Shown here: piece after piece, positions 1 through 8,049 of the stretch
Layout: every line of letters starts with the position of its first letter
Numbering within the stretch: the stretch's first letter is position 1
DNA from: Mycolicibacter senuensis
Lineage (GTDB): Bacteria; Actinomycetota; Actinomycetes; Mycobacteriales; Mycobacteriaceae
Reading direction: 5' to 3'
Length of the DNA stretch: 64,000 nucleotides
NCBI RefSeq assembly: GCF_002101885.1
Contig: NZ_LQPS01000043.1
Coordinates: 124,001-188,000, forward strand
Made by a program: the position numbers and the translations under genes
Notes under the pieces: generated by a model
Databases searched by the model: none
The model's input: only the letters and a program-made list of their open reading frames with translations
Told to the model about the DNA's origin: nothing

Positions 1-1
1 G

Positions 2-397
2 CAGCACCGTTCCGGCCAGCCGCCCAAGGGCACGCAGAGCGTCGTGCTGAAGATCTTCCAGGACCTCGGGGGCCCGCAGCCCTCCACCTGGTACCAGTCC
101 TTCAACTACGACCTGGCGGCGCGCAAGCCGATCACCTTCGACACGCTGTTCGCGCCGGGCAGCAAGCCGCTGGACACGATCTTTCCGGTGGTGCAACGAG
201 ACCTCGAGCGCCAGACCGGGGTCCCGGCGATCCTGATCTCCGCGGGTTCGGGGATGGACCCGTCGCACTACCAGAACTTCGCCATCACCAACGACGAGGT
301 GATCTTCTACTTCGCGCCCGGCGAACTGCTGCCGATGAGCGCGGGGGCCACCTCGGTCAAGGTGCCGCGCACCGCGTTGCCGCCGCTGGCGATCTGA
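2..397 (+). CDS. MPT64/TB22.2-like secreted protein, C-terminal part (DUF3298/RsiV-type domain)
   Basis: Only the 3' part of this gene is present: the reading frame is open from base 2 and the start lies before the window. The visible 131 residues include the run PITFDTLFAPGSKPLD, then FPVVQRDLE, YQNFAITNDEVIFYF and PGELLP. These match the C-terminal half of the M. tuberculosis secreted antigen MPT64 and its paralogue TB22.2 (Rv3036c), whose C-terminal fold is the DUF3298/RsiV type. The neighbours that follow (Rv3035- and Rv3034c-like) support the TB22.2 assignment. The protein is probably exported by a signal peptide lost upstream. The molecular function of the family is not settled. A GTG at 44 is internal to the domain and is not the true start. 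Confidence 0.8.
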   Translation, partial: QHRSGQPPKGTQSVVLKIFQDLGGPQPSTWYQSFNYDLAARKPITFDTLFAPGSKPLDTIFPVVQRDLERQTGVPAILISAGSGMDPSHYQNFAITNDEVIFYFAPGELLPMSAGATSVKVPRTALPPLAI

Positions 398-405
398 GCG
401 GTCGG

Positions 406-1713
406 CTACACCGGGGCGAAGCTGAAGACCTGCCCGGCGCTGGTGGTGACCACCACCCGTTGGTCGCGGCCCACCGACACCCCGAGCGGGAAGCCGCGCG
501 ATTCGGGCAGCGGATAGCTGTTGACGCTGTGGCCGTCGTCGGGGTCGAACACCAGCAGTGACAAACCGGCCGGGCCGACACTGGTGCCGGCGGCGACGGT
601 GTAGCCGACTTTGCCGGCCAGGCTCGACGACGACAGCGGCGTGACGTCGTCACGGCGCCACACCTGCTCGGCGTAGTCACCGCGATCGGCGAACGCGACC
701 AGTTCGGTCTCCGGCCCGCCGCCTGCCACGATCAGCCCACCGGGGGTCACCGCCGGCGGTGTCTGGGCCAGGAACTTCAGCGGCACCGACCATTTCGCCT
801 TGCCGTCGGCCGCGTCGATCGCCCACAGCCGCTGGTCGCGTCCGTTGACGTAGACGGTGGCGCCGTCGGCGGACAGCACCGGGCTGGCCAGCACCCCGGC
901 GGCGACCGCATCGCTGGTCCACTCCCGGGTGATCAACGGGGTGCCGCCCGGGTGGTACCTGATGCCGACCAGGCCGGACTCCTCGGCGCCCGGCTGCCAC
1001 AAGCTCACGACCACGGTGTTGCTCGCCGCGGAGAAGGCGGGTGCGGCCGCCACCGGGCAGTCCGGCCTGGCGCCGTCGCAGTCGGACAGGCCACGCCGGA
1101 AGTCGGTGGGGTCGACGCCGTCCACCAGGTCCAGCGGCGTCCCGACGACCGTGCCGCGGTGGGCGTCGAACACCAGCACCTGACCCAGGTGTGTCACCAC
1201 CAGCAACAGGCCGTCACCGAGAATCCGTGGCGTCGAGGGCATCCCGATCACCGGTGCGCGCCAGCGGATCCACTGGGTCGGCGGAAACGACAACATCGCC
1301 CCCGGCTGGCCGACGTAGACGTTGTCGAAGCCGTCGATGAGCGGGCCGAAGAACCCGCCGCCCTGATGCAACCGGGTGCACCAGCGCTGCCTGCCGTGCT
1401 CGGCGTTCTCCCACTGCATCAACGAACAACCGTCCTCGGTCTGCGCGTTGAGCACCAGCCAGCCGTGCGCACCCAGCGCCGGGCCGGCGCCCAACTCGCC
1501 CTTGACCGAGCGGGTCCAATCCAATTGCAGGTCCGTGGCCCCCGCGGTGGTGGTGTTGCTGCTGTTGGCGGCGTCGGCGTACTGGGCCGGCCAGCCTGCT
1601 GCGGGGGTGGCCTCCACCCACGAGTCGGTGTTGGCGCAACCGCCCAGTGCCACGGTGACCGCCGTCAGCGCCGGCAGCGCGATGGACGCCAGGACACCAC
1701 GTCGCCGCAACAC
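406..1713 (-). CDS. PQQ-type beta-propeller lipoprotein (Rv3035-like)
   Basis: A 435-residue predicted lipoprotein. The N-terminus has arginines, a hydrophobic stretch and the lipobox LGGC, so it should be lipidated and held on the outer face of the membrane. The rest has repeated PQQ/BamB-type blade motifs such as GATVYVNGRDQRLWAIDAAD and YVGQPGAM, consistent with a beta-propeller. The start is taken as GTG at 1713 because GGGGA lies 9 nt upstream. A TTG at 1728 adds only five residues. It converges on the MPT64-like gene and is divergent from the acyltransferase, the arrangement of Rv3036c-Rv3035-Rv3034c in M. tuberculosis. Ligand and function are unknown. Confidence 0.75.
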   Translation of the reverse strand: MLRRRGVLASIALPALTAVTVALGGCANTDSWVEATPAAGWPAQYADAANSSNTTTAGATDLQLDWTRSVKGELGAGPALGAHGWLVLNAQTEDGCSLMQWENAEHGRQRWCTRLHQGGGFFGPLIDGFDNVYVGQPGAMLSFPPTQWIRWRAPVIGMPSTPRILGDGLLLVVTHLGQVLVFDAHRGTVVGTPLDLVDGVDPTDFRRGLSDCDGARPDCPVAAAPAFSAASNTVVVSLWQPGAEESGLVGIRYHPGGTPLITREWTSDAVAAGVLASPVLSADGATVYVNGRDQRLWAIDAADGKAKWSVPLKFLAQTPPAVTPGGLIVAGGGPETELVAFADRGDYAEQVWRRDDVTPLSSSSLAGKVGYTVAAGTSVGPAGLSLLVFDPDDGHSVNSYPLPESRGFPLGVSVGRDQRVVVTTSAGQVFSFAPV

Positions 1714-1781
1714 AGTGGCAATCCCCAATCACCGGTGAACGAGTCCAGGTGAGGGTAGCGCGTGCGCCCGAGCCGCTCGCG

Positions 1782-1787
1782 TAGGCT
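1782..1787 (+). promoter_or_regulatory. -10 element (TAGGCT) of the acyltransferase gene
   Basis: TAGGCT fits the mycobacterial TANNNT -10 and ends 8 nt before the ATG at 1796, so the transcript is probably leaderless or nearly so. No Shine-Dalgarno is visible. Confidence 0.5.
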
Positions 1788-1795
1788 TTCCGGCC

Positions 1796-2533
1796 ATGAC
1801 GACCATGTGGGGTGCTCCGATCCACAAACGCTGGCGCGGTTCGCGCCTGCGGGATCCGCGCCAGGCCCGCTTCCTCACGCTGGCCTCGCTGCGCTGGGTG
1901 TTGGCCAACCGGGCCTACACCCCGTGGTATCTGGTGCGTTACTGGCGGCTGCTGAAGTTCAAGCTGGCCAACCCGCACATCATCACCCGTGGCATGGTCT
2001 TCCTCGGCAAGGGCGTGGAGATCCAGGCCACTCCGGAGATGTCGTACATGGAGATCGGTCGCTGGGTGCACATCGGCGACAAGAACACCATCCGTGCCCA
2101 CGAGGGCTCGCTGCGCTTCGGTGACAAGGTGGTGCTGGGGCGCGACAACGTCATCAACACCTATCTCGACATCGAACTCGGGGATTCGGTGCTGATGGCC
2201 GACTGGTGCTACGTCTGCGACTTCGACCACAAGATGGACGACATCAACGTGCCGATCAAGGATCAGGGCATCATCAAGAGTCCGGTCCGGATCGGTCCGG
2301 ACACCTGGGTCGCCGCCAAGGTCACCATCCTGCGCGAGACCAGCATCGGCCGCGGCTGCGTGCTCGGTGCGCACGCCGTGGTCAAGGGCGTCATCCCGGA
2401 CTACTCGATCGCGGTGGGGGCGCCGGCCAAGGTGGTCAAGAACCGCAAGCTGGCGTGGGAGACCACGGCCGCCGAGCGGGCCGAGCTGGCCGCCGCGCTG
2501 GCCGACATCGAACGCAAGAAGGCCGCGCGTTGA
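1796..2533 (+). CDS. Hexapeptide-repeat (left-handed beta-helix) acyltransferase, Rv3034c-like
   Basis: A 245-residue protein of the LbetaH acyltransferase superfamily. Its middle and C-terminal parts show the [LIV]G-x4 rhythm (IGRWVHIGDKNTIR, VVLGRDNVINTYLDIELGDSVLM, VRIGPDTWVAAKVTILRETSIGRGCVLGAHAVVKG) and end in the typical YSIAVGAPAKVVKNR cap. This predicts a trimeric O- or N-acetyltransferase or acyltransferase acting on a sugar or cell-wall precursor. The first 70 residues are basic and specific to this family. It is the positional counterpart of Rv3034c, in a region devoted to polymethylated glucan synthesis, so an acyl transfer on that lipopolysaccharide is plausible but inferred. An ATG at 1805 is an alternative start. 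Confidence 0.8.
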   Translation: MTTMWGAPIHKRWRGSRLRDPRQARFLTLASLRWVLANRAYTPWYLVRYWRLLKFKLANPHIITRGMVFLGKGVEIQATPEMSYMEIGRWVHIGDKNTIRAHEGSLRFGDKVVLGRDNVINTYLDIELGDSVLMADWCYVCDFDHKMDDINVPIKDQGIIKSPVRIGPDTWVAAKVTILRETSIGRGCVLGAHAVVKGVIPDYSIAVGAPAKVVKNRKLAWETTAAERAELAAALADIERKKAAR

Positions 2534-2546
2534 CGCTCGGCTGAAC

Positions 2547-2563
2547 CGGCGGGATGCCCGCCG
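2547..2563 (+). terminator. Short GC hairpin after the acyltransferase gene
   Basis: CGGCGGG-ATG-CCCGCCG is a perfect 7-bp stem with a 3-nt loop, 14 bases after the stop. It has no U tract, so it is at best a weak intrinsic terminator. The rest of 2564-2690 is GC-rich spacer with no recognisable gene. Confidence 0.3.
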
Positions 2564-2699
2564 TTGCCGGGCCGCCGCCGCCCGCCGGTGGCCGGGCGCG
2601 CCGCTCCGGGGCCCGCCGCGGGGGCCGGTGCCCACCTGCGCCCGGCAGGTACCGTGGATGCGAAAGCGCACGCAGCAAACCCGAAGTAATGGAGGGATT

Positions 2700-3965
2700 T
2701 TGCAGACTTCCGCGACGATCACAGCTGAGCGGACCTCGGAGAAACGCCGGAATCCGGACAAGGGCTATATCGCGTTACTCGGTTGGAGTTTGAACGCCAT
2801 CGACGCGGTTGACCGTTTTGATCGCCGCTACGTGGTCGTTGCGCCGGATTGGGCTGAAGAATACTGCCAGCAGCACGATATCCCCTATATCGCCTGGAAT
2901 TTCGAGCGGCTCAATGAGCGATCGATGGAGATCGCCGAAACTCTGAAGGAGCGCGGCGTCGACGTCGCGATCCCGCTCTTCGAAGAGACCGTCGAATGGG
3001 CGGGGGCCATCAACTCCGTCCTGCTGGACAATCCGCGACTGCTCGGCCAAGCCATGCTGCTGCGGGACAAATCGCTGATGAAGCGTCGTGCTCAACTGGG
3101 CGGGATCCGGGTCGGCATCTTCGAGGAAGCCCATGACCGCGATGACGTCATCCGTTTCCTCAAGCGGGTCAACCAGACGTTGCTCAAACTCGACGGCGAC
3201 CCCAACGACCCCATCCATTTCAAGGCTTTCGACAAGGCCGGCTGCCTGGGGCATCGGGTGATTCGCGCCCCCGACGACATCGACTCGATTCCGGACGAGG
3301 AGTTCCCGGCGCTGATGGAATCGCATCTCGACGGCTGGGAATTCGCCGTCGAGGCGTGGGTGCACAACGGAAAGATCCGCTTTCTCAACATTTCCGAATA
3401 CGTCACGCTGGGCTATTCGGTGTTCGTGCCGGCATCGCCGGAATTGGAACGCTACCGGTCCCAGATCACCGCTCAGATCGAAAAACTGATCAAGACGTTC
3501 GACATCGATTTCGGATTCGTCCACCCCGAGTACTTCGTGACCAGTGACGGGGAGATGTACTTCGGTGAGGTCGCCTACCGGCCACCGGGCTTCAAGGTCT
3601 TCGAACTGTTGGAGCGTGTCTACGGGTTCAACGGCTACCAGGCCCTGGTGTTGGTGTTCGACCCGAAAACCACCGAGGAGGAACTCGAGCAGTTCTTCCC
3701 GCGCGAGATCGTCGACGCCGACGGCCACGCGGGCTGTTTCGGGGTGTATCCCCGCCGCCGGGTGGTCAGCAGGCTCGCCATCCCCGCCGAGACCGAGGAC
3801 CACCAATACTTCGAATCGCACGAACTCGCCGCGCCGCTCGAAGAGACTGTCACCAAGCGCACCGCATTCGGCACCCACTGGGGTCTGGTCTACTTCATCG
3901 GTGAGGATCCGTATGAGATGCGGCGGTTGCTCAAGCGGCAAGAAGGGCTCGACTTCTACGTCTGA
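2700..3965 (+). CDS. ATP-grasp ligase of unknown substrate
   Basis: A predicted 421-residue ATP-grasp enzyme that would activate a carboxylate as acyl phosphate and ligate it to an amine or similar nucleophile. Residues 20-115 form a Rossmann-like pre-ATP-grasp domain (GYIALLGWSLNAID; VDVAIPLFEETVEW). The ATP-binding part follows with RDKSLMKRR near 122. The ATP/Mg core is HPEYF near 275-279, a DG turn and FGEVAYRPPG near 288-297, equivalent to the metal-binding E-x-N/R element. The TTG at 2700 is chosen because GGAGGG lies just upstream at 2691-2696. ATG at 2658 is the alternative. The first two-thirds use more A/T-ending codons than the neighbours, suggesting horizontal acquisition. It is followed after 29 bases by a papain-like protein, so the two probably act together. 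Substrate cannot be named. Confidence 0.75.
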   Translation: MQTSATITAERTSEKRRNPDKGYIALLGWSLNAIDAVDRFDRRYVVVAPDWAEEYCQQHDIPYIAWNFERLNERSMEIAETLKERGVDVAIPLFEETVEWAGAINSVLLDNPRLLGQAMLLRDKSLMKRRAQLGGIRVGIFEEAHDRDDVIRFLKRVNQTLLKLDGDPNDPIHFKAFDKAGCLGHRVIRAPDDIDSIPDEEFPALMESHLDGWEFAVEAWVHNGKIRFLNISEYVTLGYSVFVPASPELERYRSQITAQIEKLIKTFDIDFGFVHPEYFVTSDGEMYFGEVAYRPPGFKVFELLERVYGFNGYQALVLVFDPKTTEEELEQFFPREIVDADGHAGCFGVYPRRRVVSRLAIPAETEDHQYFESHELAAPLEETVTKRTAFGTHWGLVYFIGEDPYEMRRLLKRQEGLDFYV

Positions 3966-3994
3966 GGCGGCGGCACGCACGTGAGGAACCCGTT

Positions 3995-6013
3995 GTGACT
4001 GGGAATTCACCCGAGGGCCGGACGAACGGCGAGGCGGCGACCCTGGAAAGCCGCCTGAAGCGGCTCGACGACGCGACCAGGGCGCTGGCGGAGGCCGGTG
4101 CGGTGGGCAAGCCGGACCGGCTGCGCCGCGTCCTGGACGGGCTTCGGCTGGTACTGCTGCAACCGGGCGGCTACCCGGAGGTACGGGCCCGCAGCGCCGC
4201 GCTGGAGGAGGCCGGGGTGTTCCTCGGGACCGACTGGGCGTCGCCGCGCACCCTGCTGCCGGCGCTGACCACCGGTTCGTTGCGCAGCCCGAACCCGGAC
4301 ACCGTGGTGCTGGAGGCCGTCAACGAACTGCGGCTGCTGGCAGTCGCCAACGGCGACTACGTCCATCCGCTGATCACCGCGGAGCAGGCGCGGCACCATC
4401 TCGCGCAGGTGCTGGCGATCAACCTGTCGCTGCTGCTGACCCCGCCGACCGAGGCGGAGCGCGAACTGCAGGGCCGGATGGCCGGGCTGACCCGGGAGTT
4501 GTTCGGTTACCTGGTCGACGAGATCGGCTATGAGGGCGTGCTGGACCGGCTGGTCGACGAGATCTGGCGGATCCTGCGGCAGCGGCCCATCCAAGTCGAC
4601 CAGATCAAGGCGATGATCACCCAGATCTCGATCGTGCGCGCCGATCCGGGCATCGACCTGGGCAGCGGTGCGGTGGGAACCGACCGGCTGATCACCAGCC
4701 TGTACGGCACCACCGACGGCTGCCGCGAGGACCCCGGGGTGCAGGTGTACCGCAGCCGGCTGGAATCGATGGACGAGCCGACCCTGCAGTACGAGGCCGC
4801 CGGTTTCGCGCGGTCGATGCACGACACCGGGTTGGTGTCGCCGTATCACGCGGTGCTGCTGCGCTTCCTGCTGGAGAAGAGCGACTATCTGATCGTCGAG
4901 GCGCTGGGCCTGTCCAGCACCGGCCGCGACAGCCTGCTGTGCTTCCACGATCTGGTGCACAGCCTGATCTCGAGCGCCGTGCACGTCGAGACGGCGCAGT
5001 GCATCTACGGGCTGGCGCTGCTGCTGGAGCGCGGCATCCTCTACCAGCCGCCGGTGGCGCCGTCGCTGTGGCGTCAACTGGCGCTGCCGGTCTCCAAACA
5101 GTCCCGGGAGCGGCTCACCCAGGTGTTCGGGCCGGCGCAGGATCCGCACACCTGGCTGCTGGCGGGGACGTTGTCGATGCTCGGGCTGCCCCTGGGCGTC
5201 GGGCAGGGCGATAACCCGACCTGCCAGGCGGCGCGTGCCCTGTCGATGTGGTCCTACAACGATCCCGACTATCTGCTGCAGACCATCGCGTGGGCGGCGC
5301 GCGATGACGAGATCGTCATGCACTTCGAGGGGCAGCCGATCTCGTCGATCGGCAGCGGTGAGGGAGTGGCCGCGCATCTGCCGGTCGACCTCGACCCGGT
5401 GTCGTTGCTGGTGGTCCCGCACCTGGACCGCGTCTATGCGGAGATGTTCCGGCGGTGCGTCGGTCGCGACGGCGACCCGCACCGGTGGGTCAATCCGGAG
5501 TTCCACGGCTGGTGGTCGGGGCGGGGCTTTCGCATCAATGTCGATGTCGAGACCGGGAATCTGGTTGACCTCGACGGGTTTCTGCGGCATTTCTACGCCG
5601 CCTACCACCCGTTCTACAACGGCAACCAACCGCTGATCCACCCGCAGCCGGCCGGTGTCGCCGTGACCGACAGCTCCGCACGCTTCGTGGGCTGGCATGC
5701 GATCACGGTGCTGCGGGTGAGCCTGGACCCCGAGGGCACCATGCGGGTGTATTTCTACAACCCCAACAACGACAGCGGACAGGACTGGGGCGACGGCGTG
5801 GTGGTCAGCACTGCCGGGCACGGTGAACGCTTCGGCGAGGCGTCGCTGCCGTTCGATCAGTTCGCCTCGCGGCTCTACATCTTCCACTTCGATCCGCTGG
5901 AACCCGGCGAGCGGGCCGCGGTCACCCAGACCGAATTGGATCGGGTACTGGGATACATCCAGCGCAGCTGGGGTTCTGCCCGAATGGCCGGGGCGGGCGC
6001 GTCCCAGGCGTGA
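3995..6013 (+). CDS. Large uncharacterised protein with papain-like cysteine peptidase/transferase signature
   Basis: A 672-residue protein with no signal peptide and no family I recognise by overall sequence. The first 400 residues look largely helical. The C-terminal part carries a papain-like constellation in the right order: QGDNPTC (Gln404 and Cys410, six residues apart as papain Gln19-Cys25), GWHAITV (His568) and YNPNNDSGQDWGDG (Asn589 followed by a WG). This predicts a Cys-His-Asn thiol peptidase, transglutaminase-like enzyme or amide-bond transferase. The start GTG has GAGGAA six bases upstream. It lies 29 bases after the ATP-grasp gene, same strand, so they are likely cotranscribed. 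A ligase plus thiol enzyme pair could build and trim or transfer a peptide-like product. This is inference and no precursor peptide is visible nearby. Confidence 0.6.
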   Translation: MTGNSPEGRTNGEAATLESRLKRLDDATRALAEAGAVGKPDRLRRVLDGLRLVLLQPGGYPEVRARSAALEEAGVFLGTDWASPRTLLPALTTGSLRSPNPDTVVLEAVNELRLLAVANGDYVHPLITAEQARHHLAQVLAINLSLLLTPPTEAERELQGRMAGLTRELFGYLVDEIGYEGVLDRLVDEIWRILRQRPIQVDQIKAMITQISIVRADPGIDLGSGAVGTDRLITSLYGTTDGCREDPGVQVYRSRLESMDEPTLQYEAAGFARSMHDTGLVSPYHAVLLRFLLEKSDYLIVEALGLSSTGRDSLLCFHDLVHSLISSAVHVETAQCIYGLALLLERGILYQPPVAPSLWRQLALPVSKQSRERLTQVFGPAQDPHTWLLAGTLSMLGLPLGVGQGDNPTCQAARALSMWSYNDPDYLLQTIAWAARDDEIVMHFEGQPISSIGSGEGVAAHLPVDLDPVSLLVVPHLDRVYAEMFRRCVGRDGDPHRWVNPEFHGWWSGRGFRINVDVETGNLVDLDGFLRHFYAAYHPFYNGNQPLIHPQPAGVAVTDSSARFVGWHAITVLRVSLDPEGTMRVYFYNPNNDSGQDWGDGVVVSTAGHGERFGEASLPFDQFASRLYIFHFDPLEPGERAAVTQTELDRVLGYIQRSWGSARMAGAGASQA

Positions 6014-6017
6014 GGAC

Positions 6018-6995
6018 TCAGGGCGTCAGCTTCGGCAGCACCTGCTCGACCAGCAGCCGCAGGGCGCCCCAGCCCTCCTCGAGCGGCAGACCGCCGATCA
6101 GCGGATGCAGGGTCACGCCGGTACGCCCGTCGCGGCACTGCGCGATGAGCTGGTCCGGGGTCAACACCTCCACCGTGCCGGCCGCGCGCAGCTCGGCGAT
6201 GGTGCGCGCCGAACTTTCGTTGGGGCGCGGCACGTCCGGCACGGACCAGGAGCTGTATTCGCGTGCCTCGTTGAGGAAGTAGTCACCGCAGCGGGCCCAG
6301 GCCCGGTCCGGGTCGGTGCTCAGATGGGTGACGGTGTTGCCGTTGGCCGGGCTGAAGACGAATCCCTGCTTGCCGTTTCGCGACAACTCGGCCTGATAGA
6401 CGGCTTCGAGCTCGGGCATCGGCATCGGCGGCGAGAAGGGCAACCCGAACCGGGCCGCCCGGCGCGCCGCCGCGACGCTCATGCCGCCGACGAACAACAC
6501 CGGGTGCGGCCGGGTGTACGGCTTGGGCGTCACATCGATCAATCGGCCGTTGAACCGGAACGGTTCGTCGCCCCACGCCCGGAACAGCACCGCCAGGGCT
6601 TCGTCCATCAGCCGTCCGCGCCGCCGGAAATCCTTGCCGACGGCATGGTATTCGGCCGGGCGATAACCGATCCCGGTTACATAGCTGACGCGCCCGGCCG
6701 ACAGCTGGTCGAGGACCGCGATGTCCTCGGCGAGCCGCACCGGGTCATACAGCGGCACCAGCAGTGCGCCGACGCTGATCCGGATCCGCTGGGTGCATCC
6801 GGCGACGGCGGCGGCCATCAGCAGCGGGGAGGGCAACCAGCCGGTCTCCGCGAGGTGATGCTCCTCGCAGCCGATGGCGGTCACCCCGTGGGCGTCGGCG
6901 TAGGACGCCATCTCCAATGCCGCCCGGTAACGCTGGGCGTGCCCGGCGCCGGGCACATTGGTCATGTTCAGGCGCAGGGCGCTCAATAGCGGCAT
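6018..6995 (-). CDS. LLM-class (luciferase-like) flavin-dependent oxidoreductase
   Basis: A 325-residue member of the bacterial luciferase-like monooxygenase family, a TIM barrel using FMN or, commonly in mycobacteria, F420. Family features include the N-terminal barrel strand followed by GCEEHHLAETGWLPSP, RIRISVGALLVPLYDPVRLAEDIAVLDQLS and the GIGYRPAEYHAVGKDF run, then PHPVLFVGGMS in the second half. The reaction cannot be deduced. Its ATG at 6995 has GGAGGAGGT upstream. The stop is 4 bases from the stop of the papain-like gene on the other strand (convergent), and it is divergent from the esterase gene. Confidence 0.85.
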   Translation of the reverse strand: MPLLSALRLNMTNVPGAGHAQRYRAALEMASYADAHGVTAIGCEEHHLAETGWLPSPLLMAAAVAGCTQRIRISVGALLVPLYDPVRLAEDIAVLDQLSAGRVSYVTGIGYRPAEYHAVGKDFRRRGRLMDEALAVLFRAWGDEPFRFNGRLIDVTPKPYTRPHPVLFVGGMSVAAARRAARFGLPFSPPMPMPELEAVYQAELSRNGKQGFVFSPANGNTVTHLSTDPDRAWARCGDYFLNEAREYSSWSVPDVPRPNESSARTIAELRAAGTVEVLTPDQLIAQCRDGRTGVTLHPLIGGLPLEEGWGALRLLVEQVLPKLTP

Positions 6996-7050
6996 GAGAC
7001 GGACCGATCACCTCCTCCGGCGTTACGGTAGCCCACGACATGATCGATCA

Positions 7051-8049
7051 ATGGATTGCACCGCTGCCGACCTCGACCCCGGCTCACCGGGCGGTGCACT
7101 GATGGGCGGGCCCCCCGACCCGCAGGTGCTCGCGGCGTTGCTGGCGCTGCGCGAAGGCGCCGACGAGGTGCCGCCGGCGGCGATCGGCGACGTCATCACC
7201 CGCCGGCGCAACGCCGGCCGGCTGTTCAGCCACGTGTTGGCGTCGCGGCCACCGATCACCGGCATTGTGACCCAAGAGTTCTCGCTGGATTATGACGGCA
7301 CCGCGATCGGGCTGCGCTGGTATCGGCGGGCCGCGGCCGACCAGCCCGGCAGCGCGGCGCTTTACCTGCACGGCGGCGGGATGATCCTGGACTGGGAACG
7401 CGTCGGTGGGCTTTATGACGCGGTGGTGCGTAGCTACGTCGCCGCCTCCGGCGTACCGATGCTGGTCGTCGCTTACCGGGTCGCCCCGGAATTCCCGTAT
7501 CCGGTGCCGCTGCAGGACTGCTATGCGGCACTGCGCTGGCTGGCCGACCACGCCGGCGAACTGGGCGTCGATGCGTCCCGGGTCGCCGTGATGGGAGACA
7601 GCGCCGGCGGGGGACTGGCGGCCGGGGTCTGCCTGCTGGCGCGTGACCGCGGCGGGCCGTCGATCGCCGCCCAGTTGCTGAGCTACCCGATGCTCGACGA
7701 CCGGACGTGTGCCGGCGGCCCGACGGACGGCGCGCTGCTGACCTGGGGCTACGACGACAACGCCACCGGCTGGGGTGCGCTGCTGGGCGGTCAGCCCGCA
7801 ACCGGCTACGCCGCGCCGGCGCGCGCCGACGACGTGGCCGGGCTGCCGCCCACCTACCTCGACGTCGGCGGGCTGGACATCTTCGCCCCGGAGGACCTCG
7901 GGTACGCGCAGCGGTTGCTGGCTGCCGGAGTGCCCGTCGAGTTGCACCTGTACCCCGGCTGTCCGCACGCGTTCGACCTGCTGGTGCCCGACGCCGATGT
8001 GTCGCAACGGGTTATCGGTGACCGGGTGCGGTATCTGGAGTCGTTGTAG
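7051..8049 (+). CDS. Alpha/beta hydrolase, hormone-sensitive-lipase (LipN/esterase) type
   Basis: A 332-residue alpha/beta-hydrolase of the HSL family. It has the oxyanion-hole HGGG at about 107-110, the nucleophile elbow GDSAGG with Ser184, the acid in DVGGLD (Asp276) and the catalytic His in CPHAFD (His306). It should hydrolyse short to medium acyl esters. A start at ATG 7051 gives the usual family length. ATG 7102 is an in-frame alternative. It is divergent from the LLM oxidoreductase and its end overlaps the end of the MMPL gene by 38 bases on the opposite strand. Confidence 0.85.
   Translation: MDCTAADLDPGSPGGALMGGPPDPQVLAALLALREGADEVPPAAIGDVITRRRNAGRLFSHVLASRPPITGIVTQEFSLDYDGTAIGLRWYRRAAADQPGSAALYLHGGGMILDWERVGGLYDAVVRSYVAASGVPMLVVAYRVAPEFPYPVPLQDCYAALRWLADHAGELGVDASRVAVMGDSAGGGLAAGVCLLARDRGGPSIAAQLLSYPMLDDRTCAGGPTDGALLTWGYDDNATGWGALLGGQPATGYAAPARADDVAGLPPTYLDVGGLDIFAPEDLGYAQRLLAAGVPVELHLYPGCPHAFDLLVPDADVSQRVIGDRVRYLESL

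Noticed and set aside
2367-2699. 5' extension of the ATP-grasp frame into the acyltransferase gene
   Set aside because: Arg/Pro-rich translation overlapping a good gene. The ribosome-binding site at 2691 marks the real start region.
2775-4010. 411-codon minus-strand frame opposite the ATP-grasp gene
   Set aside because: Antisense shadow. The plus-strand frame has a complete ATP-grasp core.
4007-5887. 626-codon minus-strand frame opposite the papain-like gene
   Set aside because: Rich in Arg, Gln, His and Pro with no domain, typical of a GC-rich shadow. The plus strand shows catalytic motifs and a Shine-Dalgarno.
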